Notes under the pieces: model-generated
Told to the model about the DNA's origin: nothing
What the model saw: only the letters and a program-made list of their open reading frames with translations
Database searches by the model: none
NCBI RefSeq assembly: GCF_029277985.1
Contig: NZ_CP119546.1
Location: 2,914,001 to 2,978,000, forward strand
Reading direction: 5' to 3'
Length of the DNA: 64,000 nt
Source of the DNA: Providencia stuartii
GTDB lineage: Bacteria; Pseudomonadota; Gammaproteobacteria; Enterobacterales; Enterobacteriaceae
Shown here: piece after piece, positions 44,995 to 53,902 of the stretch
Numbering within the stretch: position 1 is the stretch's first letter
How the letters are laid out: the number at the start of each line of letters is the position of its first letter
Position numbers and translations under genes: made by a program

Positions 44995-45786
44995 ATGAGT
45001 ACTACAACCTTTCCTGTTTATTATGTTGATGCCTTTACTCAACAACAATTTCACGGTAATCCTGCTGCTATTGTGTTACTCGAAACATGGCTTCCAGATG
45101 ATCAATTAATGGCTATTGCTGCTGAAATTAATCTTTCAGAAACTGCATTCTTAGTTGGAGAGCATATTCGCTGGTTCACACCTAACGTAGAAGTTAAATT
45201 ATGTGGTCACGCGACACTTGCGACGGCATTTATACTGCATCAGTTTAAGCAACACCCGATTTCACCTTTCGTATTTCAATCTCTTTCTGGAGAACTCATC
45301 GTATACAAAAATGAAAAAGGGTTTACACTCGATTTCCCTGTGCTAGAAACAAAACAGGTTGCTGTTACCGATCACCCTCAATTAACCGACATTTTAGGGG
45401 GCGATATAGAATCATTATGGCTCGCTAAAGACCGCTATGTCTGCTTTTTAAGTGATGCCAATCAAGTTGCCAACTGTACGCCTAATCTGAGCGCGATGGC
45501 AGCGCTCCCTCTACCAGGCCTAACCATTACTGCCCTCAGTGATAACCCAAATGCTGATTTTGTATCCCGTTACTTTGCTCCCGCCAAAGGGGTCGACGAA
45601 GATCCGGTAACAGGTACCTCGCATTGCGCTATCGCACCATTATGGGCTGCACGTTTAAATAAAAATCAGCTAATCGGTCATCAAATATCTGCTCGTGGTG
45701 GTGTCGTGTTATGTTCAGTCGACAATGAGAGAGTCAAACTGACTGGAGAAGCAACGCTATTTTTAACCGGTAACATCCATATTTAA
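44995..45786 (+). CDS. PhzF family isomerase/epimerase
   Basis: This 263-residue cytosolic protein has the PhzF/diaminopimelate-epimerase-like double fold: VDAFTQQQFHGNPAAIVLLE at the N-terminus, SETAFL with the conserved Glu expected to be the catalytic acid/base, then VKLCGHATLATAF, and ARYFAP-like and DEDPVTGTSHCAIAPLW in the second half. PhzF itself isomerises a phenazine precursor; most homologues, such as E. coli YddE, have no known substrate. No phenazine or other pathway gene is near. It stands alone after the POT transporter terminator. Confidence 0.85.
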   Translation: MSTTTFPVYYVDAFTQQQFHGNPAAIVLLETWLPDDQLMAIAAEINLSETAFLVGEHIRWFTPNVEVKLCGHATLATAFILHQFKQHPISPFVFQSLSGELIVYKNEKGFTLDFPVLETKQVAVTDHPQLTDILGGDIESLWLAKDRYVCFLSDANQVANCTPNLSAMAALPLPGLTITALSDNPNADFVSRYFAPAKGVDEDPVTGTSHCAIAPLWAARLNKNQLIGHQISARGGVVLCSVDNERVKLTGEATLFLTGNIHI

Positions 45787-45910
45787 GCTCACGAATATGT
45801 GTTTGACTACGTCCCTATATTCACCCAAAAAATAATTATCAATGAAACATCGCCGGTGTAACTCATTTTGGATAGCGTATAACAATAAATTTATATACCC
45901 TAAATAAGGG

Positions 45911-45951
45911 GAATGTGGCAGCAATGAGGTAATCATTCGCCAGCCACATTC
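45911..45951. repeat. Nested inverted repeat upstream of the thioesterase gene
   Basis: GAATGTGGC (45911-45919) and GCCACATTC (45943-45951) pair perfectly, and inside them AATGA and TCATT pair again around GGTAA. No T-run follows. It lies about 95 nt before the thioesterase ATG, in the 5' region, and could be a leader structure or operator. Confidence 0.6.
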
Positions 45952-46044
45952 AATATGGATGGCTTGGACATATAAACCGAGTCATCACTACGGTGTGAAA
46001 TATGGCTAATTTAGTCCCATAGCAAATAATTGTAAGGCAACATT

Positions 46045-46455
46045 ATGCGTTCTGACGTTGATGAGATAATCACGCAAAAAATCGAAGATTCTATTACCAG
46101 TGTTTCCAAGGTTATTTTTCCTACAACCACAAACCATCATGATACCTTATTTGGTGGAACCGCCCTTGCGTGGATGGATGAAGTCTCTTTTATTACTGCA
46201 ACGCGTTTTTCTCGTAAACGTTTGGTCACCGTTTCAACCGAAAAAATCAACTTCACTCACCCGATCCCCTCCGGCACAATTGTTGAATTAGTGGGTAAAG
46301 TGAGCCGTGTTGGTAGAACAAGTTTGACAGTAAATGTTTCTATCTTTTTAGAAGATATGTATCGTGAAGGCCGCGAAGAAGTGATCCATGGTCAATTTAA
46401 CTTTGTCGCTGTCGATGATCATGGTAAACCAACACCACTTTTCGATTTTCAATAG
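46045..46455 (+). CDS. Hotdog-fold acyl-CoA thioesterase
   Basis: This 136-residue protein is a single hotdog domain of the YciA/cytosolic acyl-CoA hydrolase type: FPTTTNHHDTLFGGTALAWMDEVSFITATRF holds the Asn-His-Asp region and the active-site Asp, and STEKINFTHPIPSGTIVELVGKV the characteristic beta strands. Such enzymes cleave acyl-CoA to fatty acid and CoA and probably work as hexamers; chain length preference is unknown. An AAGG ribosome site precedes the ATG. It is probably monocistronic, with about 480 bases before the next gene. Confidence 0.85.
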   Translation: MRSDVDEIITQKIEDSITSVSKVIFPTTTNHHDTLFGGTALAWMDEVSFITATRFSRKRLVTVSTEKINFTHPIPSGTIVELVGKVSRVGRTSLTVNVSIFLEDMYREGREEVIHGQFNFVAVDDHGKPTPLFDFQ

Positions 46456-46834
46456 ATCAGCATTCAATCTGGGTAGCAAGTCTAAAGTCTTACCTCATGA
46501 ATGTATTGAGGTATTATTCTAAACGCTACCCTATCACACAGAGTAATCAGTCATTAACCCTGCCTTATTGTAAATAAAAAATAATAACCATCTACTTAAA
46601 AGATAACTGTAAAAAGCAGCAATGTGACGATATTGCCAGTTTTTCCTTCCATATTTAAAGATGATTCATAGTAAATAACATACCTACGCAGCCTGATTAA
46701 CCTCATTTCACACTACAAAAACCGCAATGACTCACCAATAAAAATACCAAATAAACTATAGGGGTCATTTTTTAAAAAAGTATTTTCTATTTAAATCAAT
46801 ACATTATACTCCCCAGTAACTGATTACAAAAAAA
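46456..46834. other. Intergenic region upstream of the amidase operon
   Basis: No gene is visible in this AT-rich region. It leads into the CRP-like site at 46835-46850 and the amiE promoter. Confidence 0.5.
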
Positions 46835-46850
46835 CGTGATAATTATCACA
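46835..46850. promoter_or_regulatory. CRP-like site upstream of amiE
   Basis: CGTGATAATTATCACA matches the CRP consensus TGTGAT-N4-ATCACA at 11 of 12 defined positions, with flanking A/T tracts. It is centred about 97 nt before the amiE start codon. FNR prefers TTGAT-N4-ATCAA, so CRP is the better match. Activation by cAMP-CRP would suit an operon for using amides as carbon and nitrogen; this is inference. Confidence 0.7.
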
Positions 46851-46939
46851 TATAGTCGCGAATTAACTCCCCTGATACCTCCATTTAGTTACATTTACTT
46901 AGTCATTAAACGAGTAAAAATAATATAGAGAGGAAATCT

Positions 46940-47986
46940 ATGAGACATGGTGATATTTCGAGTAGTCCTACATCCGTGGGTGTTGCTGTCGTTAATTACA
47001 AAATACCTCGCTTGCATAACCGAGATGATGTTATTGAAAATGCAAATAAAATTTCAGATGTCATTGCGGGTATAAAAACAGGCTTTCCAGGTCTTGACCT
47101 TATTATTTTTCCTGAATATAGCACCCAAGGGATCATGTATGATCATGAAGAAATGATGGCTACCGCAGCAACGGTTCCCGGTGATGAAACAAGAATATTT
47201 TCAGCGGCTTGTAAAGCGAATAAGGTTTGGGGGGTATTTTCTATCACGGGTGAACAACATGAAGAACATCCTTTAAAAGCGCCCTATAACACGCTTATTT
47301 TGATCGATGATAACGGTAATATAGTCCAAAAATACCGTAAAATTATTCCATGGTGCCCTATCGAAGGCTGGTACCCCGGCGATAAAACTTATGTTTCTGA
47401 TGGACCTAAAGGATTAAAAATAAGCCTGATCATTTGTGACGATGGAAATTACCCTGAAATATGGCGTGATTGCGCAATGAAAGGCGCAGAACTCATTGTT
47501 CGTTGTCAAGGTTATATGTATCCCGCTAAAGAACAACAGATAATGATGGCAAAAACCATGGCATGGGCAAATAACTGTTATGTTGCTGTCGCAAATGGCA
47601 CTGGGTTTGATGGGGTTTATACCTACTTTGGGCATTCTGCGATTATTGGTTTTGATGGACATACATTAGGTGAATGTGGTGAAGAGGAAATGGGTGTGCA
47701 GTATGCTCAACTCTCAGTAACTGAAATCCGCGATGCTCGCCGATATGATCAATCACAAAACCATCTATTTAAGATTTTACATCGTGGCTATACCGGTATT
47801 TATAATTCGGGTGACGGTAATAAAGGGCTTGCTGAGTGTCCTTTTGAATTTTATCGCAGCTGGGTACTTGATGCAGAAAAAACGCAAGAACAGGTTGAAA
47901 GCATCACTCGAGATACTATCGGTATTTCAGAATGCCAAGTTTACGATTTACCCACGGATGAAAATAAAATAAAAAATGTTGGTTAA
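46940..47986 (+). CDS. amiE: Aliphatic amidase AmiE
   Basis: AmiE hydrolyses short aliphatic amides to the acid and ammonia and is a cytosolic homohexamer of the nitrilase superfamily. The 348-residue product carries the catalytic triad at the same numbers as the Pseudomonas enzyme: Glu59 (IIFPEYS), Lys134 (QKYRKIIPW) and Cys166 ([13 protein letters not shown]). AGAGAGGA precedes the ATG. The following genes, an AmiB-type ATPase and an AmiS/UreI-type channel, are the partners seen in the Pseudomonas amidase operon. The regulators amiC and amiR are not present here, so induction must work differently or the genes lie elsewhere. Confidence 0.95.
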   Translation: MRHGDISSSPTSVGVAVVNYKIPRLHNRDDVIENANKISDVIAGIKTGFPGLDLIIFPEYSTQGIMYDHEEMMATAATVPGDETRIFSAACKANKVWGVFSITGEQHEEHPLKAPYNTLILIDDNGNIVQKYRKIIPWCPIEGWYPGDKTYVSDGPKGLKISLIICDDGNYPEIWRDCAMKGAELIVRCQGYMYPAKEQQIMMAKTMAWANNCYVAVANGTGFDGVYTYFGHSAIIGFDGHTLGECGEEEMGVQYAQLSVTEIRDARRYDQSQNHLFKILHRGYTGIYNSGDGNKGLAECPFEFYRSWVLDAEKTQEQVESITRDTIGISECQVYDLPTDENKIKNVG

Positions 47987-48191
47987 CTAAAATCTGAAGT
48001 AGTAATTCATTATTGAATAAACGTTAAATATATTAATACTTGCTATTAATTTTCTACATCAAGGATAAATGGAGAGTATTTGGCATCTCTATTAGCCAAA
48101 TATTATATAAATAGCAACTTGCATGATTAATAGAAATACACTGCTGTTCTTGAATTACTACTTTATCCATTATCATTAATTAGGAACAAAC

Positions 48192-49205
48192 ATGCCTTTT
48201 ATCAATGATATGTTAGCATCGAACCTTCAAGAAAAAAACACTTCATCTCTAAAAATAGAGAAAGGACATTTTCGTTTTATCTTTGACCCAGAAAATGTTA
48301 TCGAGAATATTGAAAAAACTATCATTGGGCAAGATGAAGTATTAACTCAGCTAAAAGATATTCTTTATTGCATTAAAACCAATATATTTGATCCCAATAG
48401 ACCATTAACTACATTGTTATTCTTAGGACCAACTGGGGTAGGAAAAACAGAAACAGTCATTGCTTTAGCGAAGGCAATCAATAATGGTAAAGCGCATTAT
48501 TGCCGAATAAACATGAATACTTTATCTCAAGATCACTATGCAGCCTCTTTATCAGGTGCACCACCAGGTTATTCAGGAAGTAAAGAGTCCTACTCGTTAT
48601 TTGATACTGATAAAATAGAGGGCAGCTATAATACTCCTGGCATTGTATTATTTGATGAAATCGAAAAAGCCAGCAAAAGCGTCATCAGAACATTACTGAA
48701 TATTCTTGATACTGGAGAATTAGAACTTGCCAATGGCCAAAAAACGATTAACTTCAAAAATACAATAATTATTATGACGTCTAATTTAGGGTCTAAAGAT
48801 ATTTTAAATGAAAAACAGGGTATAACTAAGTTATGGTCAAAAAAGAGCTATGATAATAAAATCATCTCATTACTTGAAAAACAGTTTGACCCCGAATTTA
48901 TTAATCGAATAGATAGAAAAATAAGCTTTAAGAAAATAACCTCTGAACAAGCGATTAAAATAATTGATATGCAATTATCCAATCTTAATCAAAGAATAGT
49001 ACAGTATTCAATTAATATCACACTCGATGTTTTAGCAAAAGTGAAAATAAATTCAATGTGTGACCCACGTTATGGTGTAAGAGATATAAAGCGTATTTTT
49101 AAGATACATATAGAACCTTTAGTCGCAAGAGCGATATTCAATAATGAGCACTCAATGCATATAGTGCTCACTGTCGATAATAATCAATTTATCATTAAGA
49201 GGTGA
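48192..49205 (+). CDS. amiB: AAA+ ATPase of the amidase operon (AmiB/ClpX-like)
   Basis: This 337-residue protein is one AAA+ module of the ClpA/B C-terminal type. Walker A is GPTGVGKT (residues 79-86), Walker B is IVLFDE (151-156), and sensor-1 (IIIMTSNLGSKDI) and the arginine-finger region (FDPEFINRIDRKISF) are present; the C-terminal lid includes DPRYGVRDIKR. There is no N-terminal substrate domain or second AAA module. In Pseudomonas aeruginosa amiB lies between amiE and amiR and is thought to be a chaperone-like ATPase. The same order relative to amiE and amiS supports the name. The gene is AT-rich. A 205-nt gap separates it from amiE. Confidence 0.85.
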   Translation: MPFINDMLASNLQEKNTSSLKIEKGHFRFIFDPENVIENIEKTIIGQDEVLTQLKDILYCIKTNIFDPNRPLTTLLFLGPTGVGKTETVIALAKAINNGKAHYCRINMNTLSQDHYAASLSGAPPGYSGSKESYSLFDTDKIEGSYNTPGIVLFDEIEKASKSVIRTLLNILDTGELELANGQKTINFKNTIIIMTSNLGSKDILNEKQGITKLWSKKSYDNKIISLLEKQFDPEFINRIDRKISFKKITSEQAIKIIDMQLSNLNQRIVQYSINITLDVLAKVKINSMCDPRYGVRDIKRIFKIHIEPLVARAIFNNEHSMHIVLTVDNNQFIIKR

Positions 49206-49208
49206 ACG

Positions 49209-49694
49209 ATGGAGGGGATATTACTTATTTTTATTGGTAGTGTTTTGAGTATAAATGGAATCGCAATTATAAAAGGATATGATGATAAAGAAACGGGAAT
49301 ATTTAATGGTATTATTGGTTGTTTTTGTTTAATTGGTAATATCATTTTAATGATCAATGCTAAAGAGAGTATAGCCTACACTGCAATAGCACAATCTATG
49401 CTATTTACCTTCACTTATCTATTTTTAAGTTTTGTGAAAATATATTCCTTATCGGGTAAATTATTTGGATGGTATTGTCTTTTTGTCTTTTTTAATGCCT
49501 TATTTTATGCCTATTATGCCAGTTCAGATATTCGCATGGTTGTGCTCTGGTTAGTATGGGCAATATTATGGTTACTGTTTTTTTGTACATTCTCACTGAA
49601 TATTAAAATTAATCATCTAGGTACGTTAACACTACTCGTTGGTATTGTTACCTGCGCCATACCCGGGCTAATGATGGTGACTAATCACTGGTAA
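49209..49694 (+). CDS. amiS: AmiS/UreI family amide channel
   Basis: This 161-residue inner-membrane protein has six hydrophobic segments, as in AmiS of the Pseudomonas amidase operon and the Helicobacter acid-gated urea channel UreI. It should let small amides or urea enter the cell for AmiE. It starts three bases after the amiB stop, with the ribosome site AGAGGTG overlapping the end of amiB, so the two are co-translated. The N-terminal GILLIFIGSVLSINGIA stretch and aromatic residues such as WLVWAILWLLFF suit the family. No clear terminator follows directly. Confidence 0.85.
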   Translation: MEGILLIFIGSVLSINGIAIIKGYDDKETGIFNGIIGCFCLIGNIILMINAKESIAYTAIAQSMLFTFTYLFLSFVKIYSLSGKLFGWYCLFVFFNALFYAYYASSDIRMVVLWLVWAILWLLFFCTFSLNIKINHLGTLTLLVGIVTCAIPGLMMVTNHW

Positions 49695-50231
49695 TCAACA
49701 GCAATAAATAAATCGCTAGTACCCTCTAGATATTGTAGGGGGATTAGCATTATCAGGATTTCACGTTAATTAACCCCTTATAATAGGAAGAACCTCACTT
49801 TATACGCCTATCACCGTGTGATAGTTCTATTCTTAACGAGTATGAGATACCGATCGCACTTTCTTAAAATAGAACAACGAAATTGCCTCTTTAAAAAAGC
49901 AGGATTTTCCTATAAATAAAAATACATCCGTTCACTACAATACTAACCCTGCATAACACACACCTAAAACTAGTAAATTACGATAATGAACGAGATAAAA
50001 ACAACTTTACGCACATTCTTATTTTAAAAAGCGTTAGCAAAGTGAGATAAAAAACTAAAACACATTGATATTCTATGCCTAGAGACGTAAAGTATTTAAA
50101 GTAAAATTTTGTTGCTAACGCTAATCCTGAGTGTTAATGATGTTGTTATTTGTTTGGACTATCATCTTAACATAGCGCGTACAACCACCTTTACCTTGCT
50201 CACTGACACAATATAAGATATTCACAACATT
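49695..50231. other. Intergenic region after the amidase operon
   Basis: About 540 AT-rich bases with no supported gene and only short imperfect inverted repeats. The amidase transcript must end here and the promoter of the Sel1-repeat gene should lie near the right end; neither could be placed. Confidence 0.5.
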
Positions 50232-50798
50232 ATGTATAAAATCTATTCATTCATTTTACTTTTCATTATTTCGATGCATTCAAGCTTTGCCGCTGTCTCT
50301 AACGAAACGATCAAATTGGTTGAAAAAGAGGCTCAAAAAGGTGACATCAAAGCTCAAGTCATGCTGGGTATCGGCTACTACTTGGGAAATGAAGTTAAGA
50401 AGGACTACCCGAAAGCTAAAAAATGGTTAACCATGGCCTCTAATAAAGGCAGTGCAGATGCACAGCTTTTTTTAGGCGATATGTACTTAAATGGTAACGG
50501 TGTTGAGCCTAATATTGAAACTGCGATTCAATGGTTTGAAAAATCTGCCAACCAAGGTAATCCCGAAGCTCAAAATTATATGGGGCAAATTTATTATCAA
50601 GGGATCGGTGTTAAACAAAATTATATCGTGGCTTTTGACTGGTTTAAAAAATCTGCCGATAAAAAATATCCACCAGCACAATTTCAAGTCGGAAAAATGT
50701 ATGAAAATGGTGAAGGTATCGAAATAGATGATAAAGCAGCCAAACAATACTTGAGTCAAGCCTGCAAAGGCGGTTTAAAAGAAGCTTGTAAAAAATAA
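50232..50798 (+). CDS. Secreted Sel1-repeat protein
   Basis: This 188-residue protein has a Sec signal (about residues 1-20, ending SSFA) and then four to five Sel1-like tetratricopeptide repeats of about 36 residues, each with the A-x-x-x-L-G-x-x-Y...G-V...D/N-x-x-K-A-x-x-W pattern (for example AQLFLGDMYLNGNGVEPNIETAIQWFEKSA). Sel1 repeats form helical scaffolds for protein contacts; the partner is unknown. The product is probably periplasmic. It has paired cysteines near the C-terminus (ACKGGLKEACKK). It stands alone and no function can be assigned from context. Confidence 0.8.
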   Translation: MYKIYSFILLFIISMHSSFAAVSNETIKLVEKEAQKGDIKAQVMLGIGYYLGNEVKKDYPKAKKWLTMASNKGSADAQLFLGDMYLNGNGVEPNIETAIQWFEKSANQGNPEAQNYMGQIYYQGIGVKQNYIVAFDWFKKSADKKYPPAQFQVGKMYENGEGIEIDDKAAKQYLSQACKGGLKEACKK

Positions 50799-50814
50799 TT
50801 GATACCAAATCGTG

Positions 50815-50848
50815 CCACAACTCTAGCGAAATTCGTTATGAGTTGTGG
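50815..50848 (+). repeat. Inverted repeat after the Sel1-repeat gene
   Basis: CCACAACTC and GAGTTGTGG form a perfect 9-bp stem with a 16-base loop, 17 nt after the stop codon. No T-run follows, so a terminator role is uncertain. Confidence 0.55.
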
Positions 50849-51021
50849 ATTAGATATATTATATTTTCCTGATAATACTCCTCTCTATTTTTCATCCTAC
50901 TCCCCCACTATCTGCTCCATTTAAGTCTAAATAGTTCATTGTCTTTAAAATAGTAATGATTAATTTCAATATGCATGGAAATGTTCTAAACTTATAAAAT
51001 AAAAGACAAAAAGGAGGATTT

Positions 51022-51459
51022 ATGTACAAAACGATTCTAGTTCCGATTGATGTTAGTGAAGACGCACTTACCGACCTTGTCATCCCTCATGTTACTGCCA
51101 TCCAGAAATTAAATAATGCCGAAGTGCATTTTCTCGCTGTTAGTGCTCCCATTTCTAACTATTTACGCTACGGTGGAACCATTCTTCCTGGCGATTTTCC
51201 CGATGATGAAAAACAAGCGGAAATCATCCTCAATGAATTAAAAGAGAAAGTAAAACGCTTTGCTATCCCTGCTGATAAGGTACATGTTACATCCTCTGTA
51301 GGTTCAGTTAAGGATGAAATTTTGGCTATCGCCGAAGAGATCAATGCAGATATCATTTTAATTGGTTCTCGCCACCCAAGCATGTCTACCTATTTACTCG
51401 GCTCTAATGCTGCATCAGTCGTACGTTACGCAAAAACATCTGTTTTGGTGATCCGCTGA
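51022..51459 (+). CDS. Universal stress protein (UspF/UspG type)
   Basis: This 145-residue cytosolic protein is a single Usp domain. It has the VPIDVSE N-terminus, and the ATP-binding loop near the C-terminus reads IGSRHPSMSTYLLGSNAASVVRYAKTSVLVIR, containing the G-2x-G-9x-G(S) pattern seen in nucleotide-binding Usp proteins. It shares features with both E. coli UspF (AEVHFL) and UspG (GSVKDEI, GSRHPS), so I give no symbol. AAGGAGG stands nine bases before the ATG, an ideal ribosome site. A terminator lies about 170 nt after the stop, inside the 3' end of the convergent acetyltransferase gene. Confidence 0.88.
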   Translation: MYKTILVPIDVSEDALTDLVIPHVTAIQKLNNAEVHFLAVSAPISNYLRYGGTILPGDFPDDEKQAEIILNELKEKVKRFAIPADKVHVTSSVGSVKDEILAIAEEINADIILIGSRHPSMSTYLLGSNAASVVRYAKTSVLVIR

Positions 51460-51631
51460 AATATAGGGTAGTAAAAAATAACATTTTTAGTGAAATGTTT
51501 GGATTTTAATCTTATTGAGATCATCTCTTTAAGACTAATTCAAGAGATAATAAATACACACAATTTATAAGACTATTACACAAGATTATAGGTTAGATTG
51601 AAGCCTCATAAACATTTTCGTGGCTTTCACG

Positions 51632-51656
51632 CCCTGCTTTCTAGCAGGGTTTTTTC
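51632..51656 (+). terminator. Intrinsic terminator for the universal stress protein gene
   Basis: CCCTGC and GCAGGG form a 6-bp stem around TTTCTA, followed by six T on the + strand. The last codons and stop of the minus-strand acetyltransferase gene lie inside it. Confidence 0.75.
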
Positions 51657-52132
51657 TTAGATAGTTCGGCTAATTTCAATCTAAATCGTTTGAAAATGAC
51701 CCCATCAAAACTCACTTCACCTTCTTCCACAAAACCATAACGGTAAATAGCCCCCAGTTTTTTACGACTGAGTGGAAGATGAATGGTTATTGAGGGTAAT
51801 GACATATGAGTCACCGCTTGTTCAAGCATTTTATTCACGATTTTTTTACCGCACCCCCAATAATCTGGATGCAATACTAACGCTAAATCAGCATCTCCAT
51901 TTTCATCTTGAAACCCTCCCCATCCAATAAACCTACCATCAACAACCAATGCCCATACACCAAATCCATGTGTATGCCAGTGTTGCTCTTTTTGCTTAAC
52001 CCATTGGTGGCAAAATGGCTCATCAAACTGGTCATATCCAAGGGGCATGTGTGCTAATACGAGAGGATGCGTATTGAGTGCGATAATGTCATTACAGTCT
52101 ATTTGATTTAAGTGCAGTAGTTGAATGTCCAT
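51641..52132 (-). CDS. GNAT family acetyltransferase
   Basis: This protein of about 163 residues is a single GNAT domain of the RimI/RimJ-like type: an N-terminal strand-helix (MDIQLLHLNQIDCNDIIALNTHPLVLAHMP), GWGGFQDENGDADLALVLHPDYWGCGKKIVNKML with the acetyl-CoA pyrophosphate loop (here GCGKK, where Gly-x-Gly/Ala is usual), and a C-terminal strand. The substrate is unknown. I start at the ATG 52132, where the family fold begins; the frame is open 40 codons upstream (ATG 52252), but that part has no ribosome site and no family likeness. The final KKKPC-stop codons lie in a hairpin that is the terminator of the convergent gene. Confidence 0.65.
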   Translation of the reverse strand: MDIQLLHLNQIDCNDIIALNTHPLVLAHMPLGYDQFDEPFCHQWVKQKEQHWHTHGFGVWALVVDGRFIGWGGFQDENGDADLALVLHPDYWGCGKKIVNKMLEQAVTHMSLPSITIHLPLSRKKLGAIYRYGFVEEGEVSFDGVIFKRFRLKLAELSKKKPC

Positions 52133-52293
52133 GCTATATAATTTATCCGTGAATTCCGCTAATAAACAGCCATAATAACAACGAGAGTTGCCATTCTTCA
52201 AGTCGCCAGTACTCGCTAATAACTCGCTAAATTGAGTATCGTTAAGCCGCATTGACTATCGACTTAACGCAACACGATAATGATTCAATAAAG

Positions 52294-52319
52294 TAAAAAG
52301 CCCGCTTTTATCACGGGCT
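52294..52319 (-). terminator. Intrinsic terminator of agp
   Basis: On the minus strand AGCCCG and CGGGCT form a stem around TGATAAAAG, followed by TTTTTA. It lies about 20 nt after the agp stop. Confidence 0.8.
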
Positions 52320-52339
52320 AGTGCGTATCAATAAAACCA

Positions 52340-53593
52340 TTATTGCGCTAATGCAGATTGCATCACTTTTTGAAAATCTTCCCAAGAACAATAACCGTTC
52401 TTATCGATAGGGCAATTTTTCATAGATAACGTGACGTGTTTAGGTGGGGTTTCTAAAGAAAGGTAGCTATTATCTCTAAGTTGATCTGCTGTTTGATAAA
52501 CATATTCCACCTTCACATAATCTTTATTATCACTCTTATCATGCCAACGTTGGAAAACTAATTTTCCACCAATTGGGGTATATTCATATTGCTCTGGCAA
52601 TTGGTACGGATTGAAATCCATGGCTGACATTAAGGAAGCAATATTTGAATCATGACCAACCAGCATAATAAATTTTGCCGTTTCTCCTTTATCGACAGAA
52701 ACGAAGCCTTTATTGATGTAATTTAATAAAGGATGAGCAACATTTTTAGCAATTAATTTAGGAGAGAATAAAGTTTCCTGATAGCCATTTTTTAACGTGT
52801 TTAGCTTACGCCATTTATCTGCTGTATTTACCATTCCCCATGCAACTTGTTTTTCTGGGAACCCTTCATAATATTGCAAATCGATCGCATCGACTGCTGA
52901 GTTCGCAATTTTAAGCGCCCCAGCGACACCTGGCTCTTTATTAGCCTCAATAATAAAACGATTATCTTGTGATGAAAGTTCACACAGCTTATCCGTTTTA
53001 CATTTTGGCGAGTTTTTAATATCAAGAACAGTATCTAGCTCATCGTATCCTGGTTTCAGGTTGAGCTGTTTTAAATGCTCTTCCATCGCTAATAAGGCTT
53101 TTTGCTTAAACTCAGAGCTATCGTTAGTAATAATAGGATTAAAGACGGGATCCATAGTGCCAATTTCAGGTTGATGATGAATTTTCACAGTACAACCGGG
53201 AAATGCACCCGCGGTGAAAAATTGTGCTGTCGCAATTGTTCTTTGCAAGCTATTTGTATAAACAAATAATTCTTCATTACTCGTTGGGCATAATTCATCG
53301 GCGAGTAACTTCTTTTCATCCGCCCATTCCCGAAAATAATGCCCCATATAAACTTCAAGTGCGCCGCCTTTTGTCGTTAAATACCCACTCTTCGCATCCC
53401 ATGCAGGCCACTTTTTATCGGTAACTTCCGTTAAGATCCCCGTATTAACAATAGGTGTTCGTAAATTATGGCGACTTAATAATAATACTTGGTCGAGTTG
53501 CATATTTTCAGCATTATCGGTATTTGCAAATGCAGGCGCGATTGGCGCCAATAGTGCAGCAGATAAACAGAGTGTTAAAACCTTATATTTCAT
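52340..53593 (-). CDS. agp: Periplasmic glucose-1-phosphatase Agp
   Basis: Agp is a periplasmic histidine acid phosphatase that releases glucose from glucose-1-phosphate; family members also act on inositol phosphates. The 417-residue product has a Sec signal (about residues 1-23, ending AFA), then the catalytic RHNLRTP motif with the nucleophilic His, and the proton-donor motif HDSNIASL in the second half. RHNLRxP and HDSN (instead of RHGxRxP and HDTN of AppA phytases) are features of Agp, and the match to E. coli Agp is close throughout. I use the ATG at 53593 (MKYKVLTL) since the signal peptide begins there and AGGGG lies about nine bases upstream; the frame opens 15 codons earlier. Confidence 0.93.
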   Translation of the reverse strand: MKYKVLTLCLSAALLAPIAPAFANTDNAENMQLDQVLLLSRHNLRTPIVNTGILTEVTDKKWPAWDAKSGYLTTKGGALEVYMGHYFREWADEKKLLADELCPTSNEELFVYTNSLQRTIATAQFFTAGAFPGCTVKIHHQPEIGTMDPVFNPIITNDSSEFKQKALLAMEEHLKQLNLKPGYDELDTVLDIKNSPKCKTDKLCELSSQDNRFIIEANKEPGVAGALKIANSAVDAIDLQYYEGFPEKQVAWGMVNTADKWRKLNTLKNGYQETLFSPKLIAKNVAHPLLNYINKGFVSVDKGETAKFIMLVGHDSNIASLMSAMDFNPYQLPEQYEYTPIGGKLVFQRWHDKSDNKDYVKVEYVYQTADQLRDNSYLSLETPPKHVTLSMKNCPIDKNGYCSWEDFQKVMQSALAQ

Positions 53594-53902
53594 CGAAATA
53601 CCCCTACCATTTTGTTGTTGTATTTTGTCGCATGACATTAATTTATTGTAAAATAAATAATTTATTCCTATTTCTAGTTGAATTTACTGCTATCTTATAA
53701 TGAAGTAACTGACTTTTTTTTCTGCGATTAATATCTCAAAAACAGACTTCACTACGAAATAAGAACTAAGCGAGGTCATTAATGGCTATTTATTGTTATA
53801 ATCGCTTCAACCAAGAATATTAGCGAAACCCTATAAAGGCATGGTTGATATTAACCGCAACGACTGACAATATTCTATTCACCAAATTAGGAGTTTACTC
53901 CG
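53594..53902. other. Intergenic region between divergent agp and the YjaB-like gene
   Basis: About 310 bases with the promoters of both genes. No further gene or strong motif is visible. TTAGGAG stands before the ATG at 53903. Confidence 0.5.

Noticed and set aside
45787..46044. Nested inverted repeat at 45911-45951 as the terminator of the PhzF gene
   Set aside because: It is more than 120 nt after the stop and has no T-run on either strand.
52133..52252. 40-codon N-terminal extension of the GNAT acetyltransferase
   Set aside because: No ribosome site at the upstream ATG and the GNAT fold begins at the internal ATG; kept as a possible alternative only.
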